Shown piece by piece: positions 8,515 to 17,155 of a stretch of 64,000 nt of DNA. The position numbers and the translations under genes are program-made. The notes beneath the pieces were generated by a model. That model was not told the origin of the DNA. It did no database searches and saw only the letters and a list, made by a program, of their open reading frames with translations. Each line of letters begins with the position of its first letter. The stretch's first letter is position 1. Source of the stretch: an uncultured Neglectibacter sp. (GTDB lineage: Bacteria > Bacillota > Clostridia > Oscillospirales > Acutalibacteraceae); contig CAMNSA010000004.1 in NCBI GenBank assembly GCA_946554335.1, positions 62,001 through 126,000 of the forward strand. The letters are read 5' to 3'.

Positions 8515-10323
8515 TCATACCTCGATCTCAGTAAAGGAAAACTTCGTACAGTCTACTAAGCCCCGGTCCGTCAAACGCAATTCCGGCAGGCATGCCAGGG
8601 GGATCAGCGCCATAGTCATAAAGGGGGAGGGCATCGTGCAGCCGATCTCCTTCCAGGCCTCCTCCAGCCTGGCCACCTCTTCGGCCATTTCCTCCATGGG
8701 GCGCTCACCCATCAGTCCGGCGATGGGCAGAGCGACCTTGCCCAGCACCCTCCCGTTCTGCACCGCGCACATGCCTCCTCCGCACCGGATCAGGGTGTTG
8801 GCGGCCAGGGCCATATCCTCGTCGTTGGTGCCGATCACCAGAAGGTTGTGGGCGTCATGGGCAACGGTGGAAGCCATGGCCCCCGAGCGGATCCCAAAGC
8901 CCTTGACAAAGCCGAAGCCCTTTTTGCCGGTGTTGTGGTGACGCTCGAACACCACGGTTTTCAGCACATCCTGCTTCACATCCGATTCCAGAAGCCCGTT
9001 TTTCACAGAGAGCTTCACCTGGCGTTCATAGTCGCCTACCCGGGCGGGGATCACCTCGATCGCCCGCACGGTGACGGAACCGTCGGGCGAGACCTTCTCC
9101 TGACGGGCCTGCAAACGGAAGGTTTCCGGCGTGATCTCATCTTTGATATGGATGGAGTTTGTCGCCCACTGAGGATAGGTGTAGGGGGCGTACTCTCCCA
9201 CGATCTTCCCGTTTTCCGCAGTGAGGCTGCCGTCGATCCACACCTTTTCCACCCGGAGGCTCTCAAGGTTATCCAACAGCACCATATCGGCGCATTTTCC
9301 GGGAGCGATGCTGCCCAGCTCGTGATCCATCTGGAAGCACTGGGCGCAGTTGATGGTCACCATCTGGATGGCGGTAATGGGATCCACGCCCTCCTCCACC
9401 GCCCGGCGGACGATATGGTCCAGATGTCCCTGAGAGATCAGAGTATGGGGATGGAGGTCGTCAGAGATCAGCACGGCGAAGCGGCTGTCCACCTGATGCT
9501 CGGTAATGCTTTTCACCACTTCCTTCAGATCGTGCCAGGCCGATCCCTCCCGGAACATGGCGTACATCCCCAGCCGCATTTTCCAAAGGGCGTCCTCCGC
9601 CCGGGTGGATTCATGGCAGCAGCGCACGCCGGAGGCGATATAGCCGTTGAGTCCCTTGCCGTTTTCCGGCAGAGAATAGTGGCCCGTTACGATCTTCCCG
9701 GCCTTCAGGGTATTCCCCACGATGGCGTGGGTCTCTTCGGCGGCGGAAAGAACGCCGGGGAAATTCATCATCTCGCCCAGGCCCACGCAGGAGTCCCAGG
9801 CCATAGTCTTTTCCACATCCTCAGGCCCGATATGGGAGCCGGTGTCCTCAAAGCCGGGCACAGCCGGCACACAGGAGGGGGTGGTGAGCATGGTCTTCAG
9901 AGGTGTGCGGGCTGCGTCCTCCAACAGGCAGTTCACTCCCTCCAGTCCCAGCACATTGCAGATCTCGTGGGGGTCCATATAGATCCCGATGGTGCCGTGG
10001 GGGATCACCGCCTTGGCGTATTCCCCCGCGCCCATCATGGAGGACTCCACATGGATATGGCCGTCCATAAATCCGGGCGCCAGATACTTTCTCTGGGCGT
10101 CCACCACCTGGGTGTTTTCGCCGATGCAGTGGGAAGCGTCCCCTACCAGCGCGATCCTGCCCTCAGTCACCGCCACCGAAACATCCTCTAAAATCTCTCT
10201 TGTGCACACATTGACCAGATTGGCGTGGGTGATGACCAGCTCGGCGGCCTCTTTGCCGGAGGCCACAGCAGCCAGGCGGCGGCTCACTTCCCACAAGGGC
10301 TTCTTGCAAAAATGATTGATCAT
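8515..10323 (-). CDS. ade: Adenine deaminase
   Basis: 602 residues, the normal length for Ade, which converts adenine to hypoxanthine and ammonia in purine salvage. An amidohydrolase metal-site motif is visible (PGFMDGHIHVESSMM), then PHGTIGIYMDPHEI and GHYSLPENGKGLNGYIASG, all typical of this family, with the Ade C-terminal domain (TVAHDAHNLLVIGTNDEDM, ALPIAGLM). The ATG at 10323 is preceded by AAGGGGAAG. It is transcribed alone, with a possible weak promoter at 10366-10394 and a strong terminator. No purine riboswitch is visible in its short leader. Confidence 0.95.
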   Translation of the reverse strand: MINHFCKKPLWEVSRRLAAVASGKEAAELVITHANLVNVCTREILEDVSVAVTEGRIALVGDASHCIGENTQVVDAQRKYLAPGFMDGHIHVESSMMGAGEYAKAVIPHGTIGIYMDPHEICNVLGLEGVNCLLEDAARTPLKTMLTTPSCVPAVPGFEDTGSHIGPEDVEKTMAWDSCVGLGEMMNFPGVLSAAEETHAIVGNTLKAGKIVTGHYSLPENGKGLNGYIASGVRCCHESTRAEDALWKMRLGMYAMFREGSAWHDLKEVVKSITEHQVDSRFAVLISDDLHPHTLISQGHLDHIVRRAVEEGVDPITAIQMVTINCAQCFQMDHELGSIAPGKCADMVLLDNLESLRVEKVWIDGSLTAENGKIVGEYAPYTYPQWATNSIHIKDEITPETFRLQARQEKVSPDGSVTVRAIEVIPARVGDYERQVKLSVKNGLLESDVKQDVLKTVVFERHHNTGKKGFGFVKGFGIRSGAMASTVAHDAHNLLVIGTNDEDMALAANTLIRCGGGMCAVQNGRVLGKVALPIAGLMGERPMEEMAEEVARLEEAWKEIGCTMPSPFMTMALIPLACLPELRLTDRGLVDCTKFSFTEIEV

Positions 10324-10365
10324 GCTTTTCTTCCCCTTTCTATTTTACGGCTGTGCTTTCTAAGG

Positions 10366-10394
10366 ATTATACACCCGTCCGGGAATTTTTTCCA
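10366..10394 (-). promoter_or_regulatory. Possible promoter of ade
   Basis: Perfect minus-strand TATAAT with a weak -35 (TGGAAA, 4/6) at 17 bp. The -10 is convincing, the -35 is not. Confidence 0.45.
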
Positions 10395-10452
10395 CCGGAA
10401 TTTCCCGCCTTTTTGCTTTTTTCTCCCGGCGTTTTAAAAGGACAAAAACACC

Positions 10453-10481
10453 TTGACAAATGGAAAATTTTGTCCGATAAT
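10453..10481 (+). promoter_or_regulatory. Promoter of the zinc-ribbon membrane protein
   Basis: TTGACA-17 bp-GATAAT, a near-perfect vegetative promoter, 38 bp before the start codon. Confidence 0.8.
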
Positions 10482-10518
10482 GTTTTTTACGAGGGAATTT
10501 TTTAAGGAGGTCTTTTTT

Positions 10519-11112
10519 ATGAATCCCATGGTTGCTGTTGTACTGGGGCTGATCGCCGCGATTGCCTGTACGGTGCTCGCGCTGATTTTTATCACCCCCG
10601 CAAAGAAGAGGGATACGCTCAATCCTTTTCTTCGTTTTCTGCACGATCTGTTCAACTTCAAGTATCTGGTCATTGAGAAAGTCCTAAAGGCGCTCTATAT
10701 CCTGAGCACCGCTTTCTGCCTGGTGTGCGGCTTCTTCCTGCTGTTCTCCGGCTATCAGACCTACGGCGGCTGGTTTGGCGGCGGTGGGTTCCAGAGCCTC
10801 GCGGGCACGGGACTTCTTGTGATGATTCTGGGGCCGATCCTGGTTCGGATCTCCTATGAATTCATGATGATGGCGGTATTGGCCGTCAACAATATCATTC
10901 AGATCAACGCGAAGCTGAAGAACCAGAACCCCACTCCTGTGCAGACTCCTCCTCCGGCGCCTGTTTATCAGGCTCCGGTACAGCCGGCTCCTGTTGCTGC
11001 TCCCTCCCCGGAGAACTATGTGTTCTGCACCCGCTGCGGGACCAGATATGACGAGAGCAAGGGCGGCTGCCCCAACTGCGGCGCGGCTGAGCAGCCCGGC
11101 GATCAGCAGTAA
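10519..11112 (+). CDS. Membrane protein with C-terminal zinc ribbon, function unknown
   Basis: 197 residues. An N-terminal transmembrane helix (3-26) is followed by a conserved-looking segment (FLRFLHDLFNFKYL), two further hydrophobic helices (about 57-76 and 90-115), a Pro-rich linker (residues 130-165) and a C-terminal CTRCGTRYDESKGGCPNCGA with two CxxC pairs, a zinc ribbon. The start is fixed by TAAGGAGG 8 bases before the ATG. It is a single-gene unit with its own consensus promoter and terminator. I recognise the architecture from clostridial proteins but no assigned function. Confidence 0.8.
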   Translation: MNPMVAVVLGLIAAIACTVLALIFITPAKKRDTLNPFLRFLHDLFNFKYLVIEKVLKALYILSTAFCLVCGFFLLFSGYQTYGGWFGGGGFQSLAGTGLLVMILGPILVRISYEFMMMAVLAVNNIIQINAKLKNQNPTPVQTPPPAPVYQAPVQPAPVAAPSPENYVFCTRCGTRYDESKGGCPNCGAAEQPGDQQ

Positions 11113-11127
11113 ATTCAGGAACAAGCA

Positions 11128-11166
11128 AGAGCGTTTCAGGCAAAATGTCTGAAACGCTCTTTTTTC
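11128..11166 (+). terminator. Terminator after the zinc-ribbon protein gene
   Basis: AGAGCGTTTCAG and CTGAAACGCTCT form a 12-bp stem with a 9-base loop followed by TTTTTC. It lies between convergent genes and serves the plus-strand gene. Confidence 0.9.
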
Positions 11167-11185
11167 GTTCTTTTTTTGAGATGCG

Positions 11186-12643
11186 TTACCGCTCCTGCGT
11201 CAGCGCCTTCACATAGTGATAGATCGTGCTTACGCCAAAGCCGGTGGCGCCCACAGGCTGGCAGTCTCCGGGGGTCCCGGTGAACACCACCGTACCGAAG
11301 TCGATGTGCATAAAGGGCGTATCCTTCTTAAAGGCGTCGATAAACATACCCGCCGTGATGGAACCGGCGGAGTCCACGGAATTGCACAGGTCCGCGATAG
11401 AGGTTTTCAGCATTTCCTGATACTCTTCCAAATAGGGCATCTCCGCGTAGTTTTCTCCGGTAACCTGGGCAAGGGAACGCAGACGCTGGTACATTTCCGG
11501 GGTGGCGGTCAGCGCCGCCGCGCAGGCCCTGCCGTAGAAGCGGGTCAGCGCGCCTGTCAGCCCGGCCACGCACACAACGGAGGAGGGCTTCTCATACTTC
11601 ACGATATAGGAAAGAGCGTCCGCCAGCGTCAGGCGTCCCTCTGCGTCCGTATTGGACACATAGACCGTAGTCCCATCCATGGCGGTGAGCACATCGCCGT
11701 TGCGGTAGGCCTTTTCGCTGATCATATTTTCACAGGCCGCCACTACAGCCACCACATTTATCCTGAGCCCCATCCCGGCGATGGCGCACATAGCGCCGAT
11801 GGCTGCGGCCGCCCCATTCATATCATAGCGCATGAGGTGCATGGAGCCGCCGTCCTTCAAGGCAAGACCGCCGCTGTCATAGGTAAGGCCCTTGCCGATC
11901 AGCCCGAGGGGCGCCTCATCCCCGCCTCCATGGTAGCGCATCACAATGAGCTTGGGAGGCTTCGTGCCGCCCTTCGCCACGGCGAGAAAAAGATTCATCC
12001 CGATCTTCTCACAGTAGTCTTCCTCCAGGACCTCCGTCTCAAAGCCGTATTCCCGCCCCAGGTCGTAGCAGGTCTGCGCCAGTACGGCAGGGGTCAGATC
12101 GTCCGCCACCCGGTTTACCAGGTCTCTCGTGATCCTGTTGGCCCGTGAGAGCAGTCCTCCCTCGCACAGCGCCTCGTCGTCCCATTTTTCCGAGACGGAA
12201 AGGGTCTTCTCCTCTTTCTGCTTCCGGTCGCTTTTATAAAGGTCAAAGGTGTATTCGCACAGAGGGAAAAGGCTGCAAAACTGCTTGAGTCCTTCCCTTT
12301 CGCCCGCAAAGCTCAAGGCGGAAAAGCCGTCCGCAAAGATCCTTGTGCTGCGCTGCACCGGCGCGCTGGCCCCCAACTTCAAAACGAGCTTGCGAAAGGC
12401 GTTGTAGGGGGACTTGCAGGAACTGTCAAAGCCGCACAGCAGCACACTCTGATAGCTTCCTCCCACAGGGATCCGAAGCTCCTTGCTTTCGCAGTGCTCT
12501 ACCGTGACCGGATCCTGTTTCAAATATTCCTGAAGGGCAAGGCCCAATTCTCCGTCCGCGCAGCGGGGTGTTCCGTCCTTGGGAAGGAACACCAGCGACA
12601 GCTCACAGCCGGAAGGCATCTTGTTGACACGCTCTATTTTCAT
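11186..12643 (-). CDS. M17 (leucyl aminopeptidase family) metallopeptidase
   Basis: 485 residues; removes N-terminal residues from peptides in the cytoplasm with two metal ions. Catalytic-domain ligands are intact: Lys251 in GKGLTYDSGG (250-259, with Asp256), Asp274 in MRYDMNGAA, and NTDAEGRLTLADAL at 331-344 with the Asp, Glu and Arg of the active site. The N-terminal domain is divergent, as usual. The ATG at 12643 follows GAGGAG. It is the last gene of a three-gene minus-strand operon (deacylase, PLP enzyme, peptidase) divergent from a RidA/PLP/peptide-ABC operon, so peptide breakdown is the likely job. Confidence 0.9.
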   Translation of the reverse strand: MKIERVNKMPSGCELSLVFLPKDGTPRCADGELGLALQEYLKQDPVTVEHCESKELRIPVGGSYQSVLLCGFDSSCKSPYNAFRKLVLKLGASAPVQRSTRIFADGFSALSFAGEREGLKQFCSLFPLCEYTFDLYKSDRKQKEEKTLSVSEKWDDEALCEGGLLSRANRITRDLVNRVADDLTPAVLAQTCYDLGREYGFETEVLEEDYCEKIGMNLFLAVAKGGTKPPKLIVMRYHGGGDEAPLGLIGKGLTYDSGGLALKDGGSMHLMRYDMNGAAAAIGAMCAIAGMGLRINVVAVVAACENMISEKAYRNGDVLTAMDGTTVYVSNTDAEGRLTLADALSYIVKYEKPSSVVCVAGLTGALTRFYGRACAAALTATPEMYQRLRSLAQVTGENYAEMPYLEEYQEMLKTSIADLCNSVDSAGSITAGMFIDAFKKDTPFMHIDFGTVVFTGTPGDCQPVGATGFGVSTIYHYVKALTQER

Positions 12644-12672
12644 TTCGATCTGCTCCTCTCTTTTTCGGGTCC

Positions 12673-13854
12673 TTAAAGCAGCTTCAGCTCTTTCACCGCC
12701 GCTGTCACGCGCTCCATGGCCTGCTCCAAAACCTTTCGGGGCGTGGCGATGATCATCCTCGTACACAGCGGACAGCGCTCATCATACTGAGCGCCTCCAT
12801 CCATCACCAGCCTGGCCTTTTCCTGAAATTCCTTCAACACCTCTGCTGTGGGACACAGCCCGCTCCAATCGATCCACAGCATATAGCCGCCCTGGTGAGG
12901 CGCCACCCGTACCATGGGCAGATTCTGTTTCAGAAACTTTACAACATACCTGGCGTTTTCCGCCACAAAGCGGCCCTGGGCCTCGATCCAGTCCAGCCCC
13001 GCCGGGGTATAGGCGCTGCGCAGCGCGGTATACAGGAACCCCTCCACGCCGGTAGCGAAATCCTTTTTCTGCTGAGCAATGAATTTTTCCCGCAGCTCCG
13101 GGTTGGGGATCAGGTAGTTGGCATGGGACCCTCCCTGAATACAGAAGTCCTTGCCCAGAGAGATGGAGGAGAAGCACCGGTTCCGAGCCTTGGGGAGCTT
13201 TGCCGTGGGGACCGCGCAGAATTTTTCCTCCGTCACCGTACCGAACACCTCGTCAGAGATGAGCAGCACATCATACTTTTCCGCCAATTCCGCAATGCGG
13301 GCAAGCTCTTCCTCCCCATGCACCCGTGCCAGGGGATTCTGGGGGTTACAGAGGATCAAAAGCTTGGCGTCCGGGCGCTTCATCAGCTCCTCCAGCCCCT
13401 CAAAATCAAAGCGGTACTCCCCGTTCTCACAGATCATATTGTTTCTCAGCACCACCCGGTTCTGGGTTTCGATCACCTCTTGATAGCCCTGATAGACGGG
13501 AGGCTGGATAATCACCCCATCTCCCTCTTTCGTAAAGGCCCGCATAATGGTAACCATGGAGTAGATGGTGCCCCGGGTGGGGACGATCCACTCTTTCTCT
13601 ACCTCAAAGTTTCTCGCGTGCTTTTCCCACCAGACCACCGCCTCAAAATAGGGGTCGTCCGGGATCGTGTAGCCCCAGGTGCCGGAAAGGGCCTTCTTCG
13701 CGATGCCCTCTATCACGCAGGGAGCGGTTTTGTAGTCTGTTTCCGCCCCAAACAGCGCCGGGAGCCCCATTTCGTTGTTTTCCGGCATATTTCTCAGATA
13801 CTTTACGCTTCCGCAGTCACTGCGGTCTACCAGCGTTTCAAAATCATAGGTCAT
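12673..13854 (-). CDS. PLP-dependent aminotransferase, MalY/PatB (C-S lyase) type
   Basis: 393 residues, fold type I. Seen: GTWGYTIPDD, CNPQNPLARVH near 169, SDEVFG at 200-205 and the PLP lysine Lys235 in SLGKDFCIQGGSHAN, ending with a GGYMLWIDWSGL segment. The GYTIPDDPYFEAVVWW block matches the MalY/PatB group, many of which are cystathionine beta-lyases, though D-amino-acid or other beta-eliminating activity is possible. Two in-frame ATGs occur: at 13860 the GGGAGG site is only 1 base away, at 13854 it is 7 away, so 13854 is preferred. It lies 29 bp upstream of the M17 gene. Confidence 0.88.
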   Translation of the reverse strand: MTYDFETLVDRSDCGSVKYLRNMPENNEMGLPALFGAETDYKTAPCVIEGIAKKALSGTWGYTIPDDPYFEAVVWWEKHARNFEVEKEWIVPTRGTIYSMVTIMRAFTKEGDGVIIQPPVYQGYQEVIETQNRVVLRNNMICENGEYRFDFEGLEELMKRPDAKLLILCNPQNPLARVHGEEELARIAELAEKYDVLLISDEVFGTVTEEKFCAVPTAKLPKARNRCFSSISLGKDFCIQGGSHANYLIPNPELREKFIAQQKKDFATGVEGFLYTALRSAYTPAGLDWIEAQGRFVAENARYVVKFLKQNLPMVRVAPHQGGYMLWIDWSGLCPTAEVLKEFQEKARLVMDGGAQYDERCPLCTRMIIATPRKVLEQAMERVTAAVKELKLL

Positions 13855-13872
13855 TTTCATTCCTCCCGTTTC

Positions 13873-15663
13873 TTATTTCAGGTCCGCCGCTTCATAGACC
13901 TGTCCTCTTTTGGCCCCTGTGAGAACGCCCTTTTCCAAAGCCGCCTCGCCGTTTACAAACACATACTCCACACCGGAGGGAGAGCGCATGGGGGCAGCAG
14001 GGTTCTCTTCGATCTGTAAGCTTTTGGGATCCAGAACCACGAGATCGGCCTTGTACCCCTCCTGCAAAAGGCCCCGGTTGCAAAGGCCCAGGATCTCCGC
14101 GCCCCGGCCGGTCATCCGGCGGATGGTGTCCTCCAGCCGCTTCTCTCCGAAGCGCAGGAGGTACTTGATCTGCCCGTTAAAGGTGTTGGAATTGACCACC
14201 TCCAAAGGCATATCCTCCAAGGCCGCGTCAAACCGGTCGTTGGCCGTCACGGTGTCAAAGCCCACACAGGCCTCCGGATGATGAAGGAACACCATTTCCC
14301 CGCAGTTTTGCACGGTTTTGTCCAGATTGGCAGTGCAGGCGTGTACATCCCTGGACAGCACGAACAGCATGGCTCCGATGCTGCCAAGGCCCTGCTCCTG
14401 CGCAATTTCATAGATGGTCTTTCCCTCTAAACCGCGATCCAGGCACCTGGTCACTGTCATGGCTTTATCCCCGTCGGAAAGCTCGTCTGTGGCTTTGAGA
14501 AAAGCCGGAGAGCCACGGAAAATTTCTGCCTGCCTTCCCGCTTTGACAGCCTCAAGCAAAGAGGCCCTGTACTCTTCCGTTTTTACCTTTTCCCCGAAGG
14601 CGTTGAGTCCCCCCGCGTGCTTCACTGCCGCCAGAAACCGGAAGGCAAGCTCCGGGAAGCAGAAAGGCCCTGCGCAGTCCGGCGGGATCACATCGAAGGT
14701 GACTCTCAGCCCTTGGGCCTTGTACTGCTCAACCAGATCTACGATATCCTGTGCCCGCCGGTCCGCCTCTTCGCTGGTGACGCCGCCCGCGTGGCTGATA
14801 CTCAAATGGCTCAGATGGGTCCTGGCGCCGGAGGCTTTGCCGATCTCCAAAAACTCCCGCACGCCGTCGATGGCCATATGATCCGGGTCTTCCTTGCCCA
14901 TGCGCACGTTCCTGGCCTGCCAGTGGGCCGTCATGATCGCGTCAAAGGGCACAAGGCATTTTGCCAGCTCCACCGCCTCCTCAAAGGTGGTGTAGAGATT
15001 GGGGTGATAGTCGAAACCGAAGTCAAGCCCCAGCGCGCCGTTTTCCAGCTCGGAAATGAGGATCTTTTTCATCTCTTCAATCTCCGACTTCGTGGAGGGG
15101 CGCTTATAGTCTAAGCCCATCACCTGATAGCGGATATTGCCTGCGGAAACCAGAGAAAAGATGTTGCAGCCCACTCCTTCCCTTCTCAGGTGCTCTCTGA
15201 ACTGAGCATGGGTGCTCCAGTCCAGCTCATAGCCCATAGTCTTAGGAAACACCGGGCGCAGCTTCTCTGTCTCCACCACCACCGGAACGCCGGGAATATG
15301 CCCTCCGATAGGATCCGCTCCTACCGCGGCAAAGGGCTTGCTCTCATAGATCTGAAAGCTGTAGTATTTGTCAATGGGCGCCACCCCCAAGGCGCAGTGC
15401 CCTGTGAATACTGTGGTTGTCCCCTGAGCAATATAATTTTCCATTTTGGGAAAAGAGGCGACTGTGAGATCCGCGTGAGAATGCATGTCGATAAAGCCCG
15501 GCGTCACATAGCGGCCTGCGGCGTCGATCACGCGGGCAGCTTCCTCCCCCTCGCAGTCTCCGATCTTGACGATCCGCTCCCCCTTTACCGCCACATCCGC
15601 CGAAAAAGCGTCCTTTCCGGTACCGTCAATGACCGTACCGCCCCTTATAATAAGATCATACAT
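13873..15663 (-). CDS. N-acyl-D-amino-acid deacylase family amidohydrolase
   Basis: 596 residues. It begins MYDLIIRGGTVIDGTGKDAF and has the metal-site segment GFIDMHSHADL, then IAQGTTTVFTGHCALG, NGALGLDFGFDYHPN, and a long HADLTV-to-MTGRGAEILGLCNRG amidohydrolase body, ending with KADLVVLDP and a C-terminal beta domain (MRSPSGVEYVFVNGE). This matches D-aminoacylase/dihydroorotase-like enzymes that hydrolyse N-acyl-D-amino acids. The ATG at 15663 has GGAGGG about 11 bases upstream. First gene of the minus-strand arm of the peptide/D-amino-acid island; its promoter faces that of the Nif3-like gene. Exact substrate not determinable. Confidence 0.85.
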   Translation of the reverse strand: MYDLIIRGGTVIDGTGKDAFSADVAVKGERIVKIGDCEGEEAARVIDAAGRYVTPGFIDMHSHADLTVASFPKMENYIAQGTTTVFTGHCALGVAPIDKYYSFQIYESKPFAAVGADPIGGHIPGVPVVVETEKLRPVFPKTMGYELDWSTHAQFREHLRREGVGCNIFSLVSAGNIRYQVMGLDYKRPSTKSEIEEMKKILISELENGALGLDFGFDYHPNLYTTFEEAVELAKCLVPFDAIMTAHWQARNVRMGKEDPDHMAIDGVREFLEIGKASGARTHLSHLSISHAGGVTSEEADRRAQDIVDLVEQYKAQGLRVTFDVIPPDCAGPFCFPELAFRFLAAVKHAGGLNAFGEKVKTEEYRASLLEAVKAGRQAEIFRGSPAFLKATDELSDGDKAMTVTRCLDRGLEGKTIYEIAQEQGLGSIGAMLFVLSRDVHACTANLDKTVQNCGEMVFLHHPEACVGFDTVTANDRFDAALEDMPLEVVNSNTFNGQIKYLLRFGEKRLEDTIRRMTGRGAEILGLCNRGLLQEGYKADLVVLDPKSLQIEENPAAPMRSPSGVEYVFVNGEAALEKGVLTGAKRGQVYEAADLK

Positions 15664-15702
15664 AAAATCACGATCCCTCCTATCTTTTTTCACGACTTTT
15701 TC

Positions 15703-15731
15703 ATTATCCGGCAAACCCGGAGAAAAGTCAA
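15703..15731 (-). promoter_or_regulatory. Promoter of the deacylase operon
   Basis: Minus-strand TTGACT-17 bp-GATAAT. Directly upstream of its -35 is GAACCCATT, which recurs in inverted orientation at the facing promoter. Confidence 0.75.
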
Positions 15732-15733
15732 TA

Positions 15734-15820
15734 GAACCCATTCGCTTTTTTGCAGTGGAAATGTACCGCTTTAAAGCACTGTCTCTTGAAAAGCCAAATG
15801 AGGGGTGATATAATGGGTTC
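15734..15820. promoter_or_regulatory. Inverted GAACCCATT pair spanning two divergent promoters
   Basis: GAACCCATT at 15734-15742 touches the -35 of the minus-strand promoter; its exact complement AATGGGTTC at 15812-15820 overlaps the -10 of the plus-strand promoter. The 9-bp match and placement suggest a shared operator for one regulator. No regulator gene is adjacent. Confidence 0.4.
15786..15814 (+). promoter_or_regulatory. Promoter of the Nif3-like/RidA/PLP operon
   Basis: TTGAAA-17 bp-TATAAT, 40 bp before the start codon; divergent from the deacylase promoter 54 bp away. Confidence 0.8.
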
Positions 15821-15853
15821 GTTTTCCGAATTTATTTTTATGAGGTGAGGAAT

Positions 15854-16675
15854 ATGAACACAACGGAAATGATGAAAATCGCTCTGGACTTAGCCGGGCT
15901 CAAGGAGGAGACCCTGGACGCAGAGATCTGCTATCCCTGCGAGGATGTACACAAGGTCGTGTGCGGCATCGATATGGACTGCGCCGCTCTGGTGGCCGCC
16001 AAAATGAAAGGATACGACTGCGTTGCGGAACATCACGGCATCAACACCAAATGCGTCAATATCAATACGCTGATGGCTCACGACCAGACCATGCGGATGT
16101 ATGAGTTCGGCGTGCCCATTGCCGCCGCTCAGAAGGCCATCACGCCCAAGGCTCAGGCCGTCTATGACAGCTTCCATGCCAGAAACATGGCCAACAAACG
16201 GGATATGGCCCGCTTTCTGGAGATGCCCTACATGGGAATCCACACCCCCGCGGATATGATCGGCCAGATGACGGTACAGAGCCATCTGGACAAGAAGCTG
16301 GGCAGCGATCCCTTTGCCAAGGTGCAGGATATCATCGACGCCCTGTATGAGATCGACGAGTACAAGAAGGCCCTGCAGCCCCCCGTTATCAAGGTGGGTT
16401 CCAAAGAGGATTACTGCGGAAAGATCGCCGTGCTGTTTGCAGGCTGCACCGGCGGCGGACCTGATGTTTACCGCGCTTACTTTGACGCCGGTGTGGGCAC
16501 TCTGGTGCTGATGCACATTGACGAGGAGTCCGAGAAAGCGATCAAAGAGCAGAACAAGGGCAATGTGGTGGTGGCAGGTCATATGGCCAGCGATTCCATC
16601 GGCTTTAACAAGATCCTGGACGCCTGGGAGGCAAAGGGACTGGAGATTACAAGAATCGGCGGTATCGTCCGCTGA
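15854..16675 (+). CDS. Nif3-like dinuclear-metal family protein
   Basis: 273 residues. VVCGIDMDCAALVAAKMKGY-DCVAEHHG near the N-terminus and VVVAGHMASDSIGFNKILDA near the C-terminus resemble the metal-binding halves of the Nif3/YqfO family, whose members bind two metal ions but have no firm enzymatic role. The first residues (MNTTEMMKIALDLAGL) also fit. The ATG at 15854 is preceded by GAGGTGAGG; a GTG at 15845 would lie within that site. It is co-transcribed with a RidA-family gene and a class V PLP enzyme, so a hydrolase role in amino-acid or imine handling is possible, but unproven. Confidence 0.75.
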   Translation: MNTTEMMKIALDLAGLKEETLDAEICYPCEDVHKVVCGIDMDCAALVAAKMKGYDCVAEHHGINTKCVNINTLMAHDQTMRMYEFGVPIAAAQKAITPKAQAVYDSFHARNMANKRDMARFLEMPYMGIHTPADMIGQMTVQSHLDKKLGSDPFAKVQDIIDALYEIDEYKKALQPPVIKVGSKEDYCGKIAVLFAGCTGGGPDVYRAYFDAGVGTLVLMHIDEESEKAIKEQNKGNVVVAGHMASDSIGFNKILDAWEAKGLEITRIGGIVR

Positions 16676-16693
16676 GAAGGAGCTGAAATCGCC

Positions 16694-17155
16694 ATGAAAG
16701 TGGAAGAAAGAATCAAAGAGCTGGGCCTTGTGATCCCTGACAGCTCTCCTGCGGGGGGCAGCTACACCCCGGTGACCCAGGAGGGGAACATCCTCTTTGT
16801 GGCAGGGCAGATTCCCATCCGCAATGGGGAGTTCGTCTACACCGGGAAGGTGGGAAAAGAGCGGGACTTCAACTATGCCTGCGACGCGGCCAGACTGTGC
16901 ATCACCAATCTGGTAGCCGCCCTCAAGGCTTATCTGGGAGATCTTGACCGGGTAAAGCGGGTGTTGAAGCTCCAGGTCTTCGTCAATTCCGAGGTGGGCT
17001 TTATGAAGCATCATCTGGTGGCTAACGCCGCCTCCGAGCTTCTCTGCGATATTTTCGGAGAAAAGGGCCAGCACGCGAGGACCGCCGTGGGCACGAACCA
17101 GCTTCCTATGGACGTCACGGTGGAGATCGAGGCCATCGTGGCGGTGACTCAATGA
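16694..17155 (+). CDS. RidA (YjgF/YER057c) family protein
   Basis: 153 residues. LFVAGQIPIRNGEFVYTGKVG and the C-terminal HARTAVGTNQLPMDVTVEIE-AIVAV block with its conserved Arg match RidA-family proteins, which hydrolyse reactive enamine/imine intermediates released by PLP enzymes. It is somewhat longer than archetypal RidA (about 130), like the YjgF paralogues that carry an N-terminal extension. The start codon overlaps nothing; the stop overlaps the next gene by 4 bp (ATGA). Its place directly before a PLP enzyme supports a clean-up role. Confidence 0.9.
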   Translation: MKVEERIKELGLVIPDSSPAGGSYTPVTQEGNILFVAGQIPIRNGEFVYTGKVGKERDFNYACDAARLCITNLVAALKAYLGDLDRVKRVLKLQVFVNSEVGFMKHHLVANAASELLCDIFGEKGQHARTAVGTNQLPMDVTVEIEAIVAVTQ

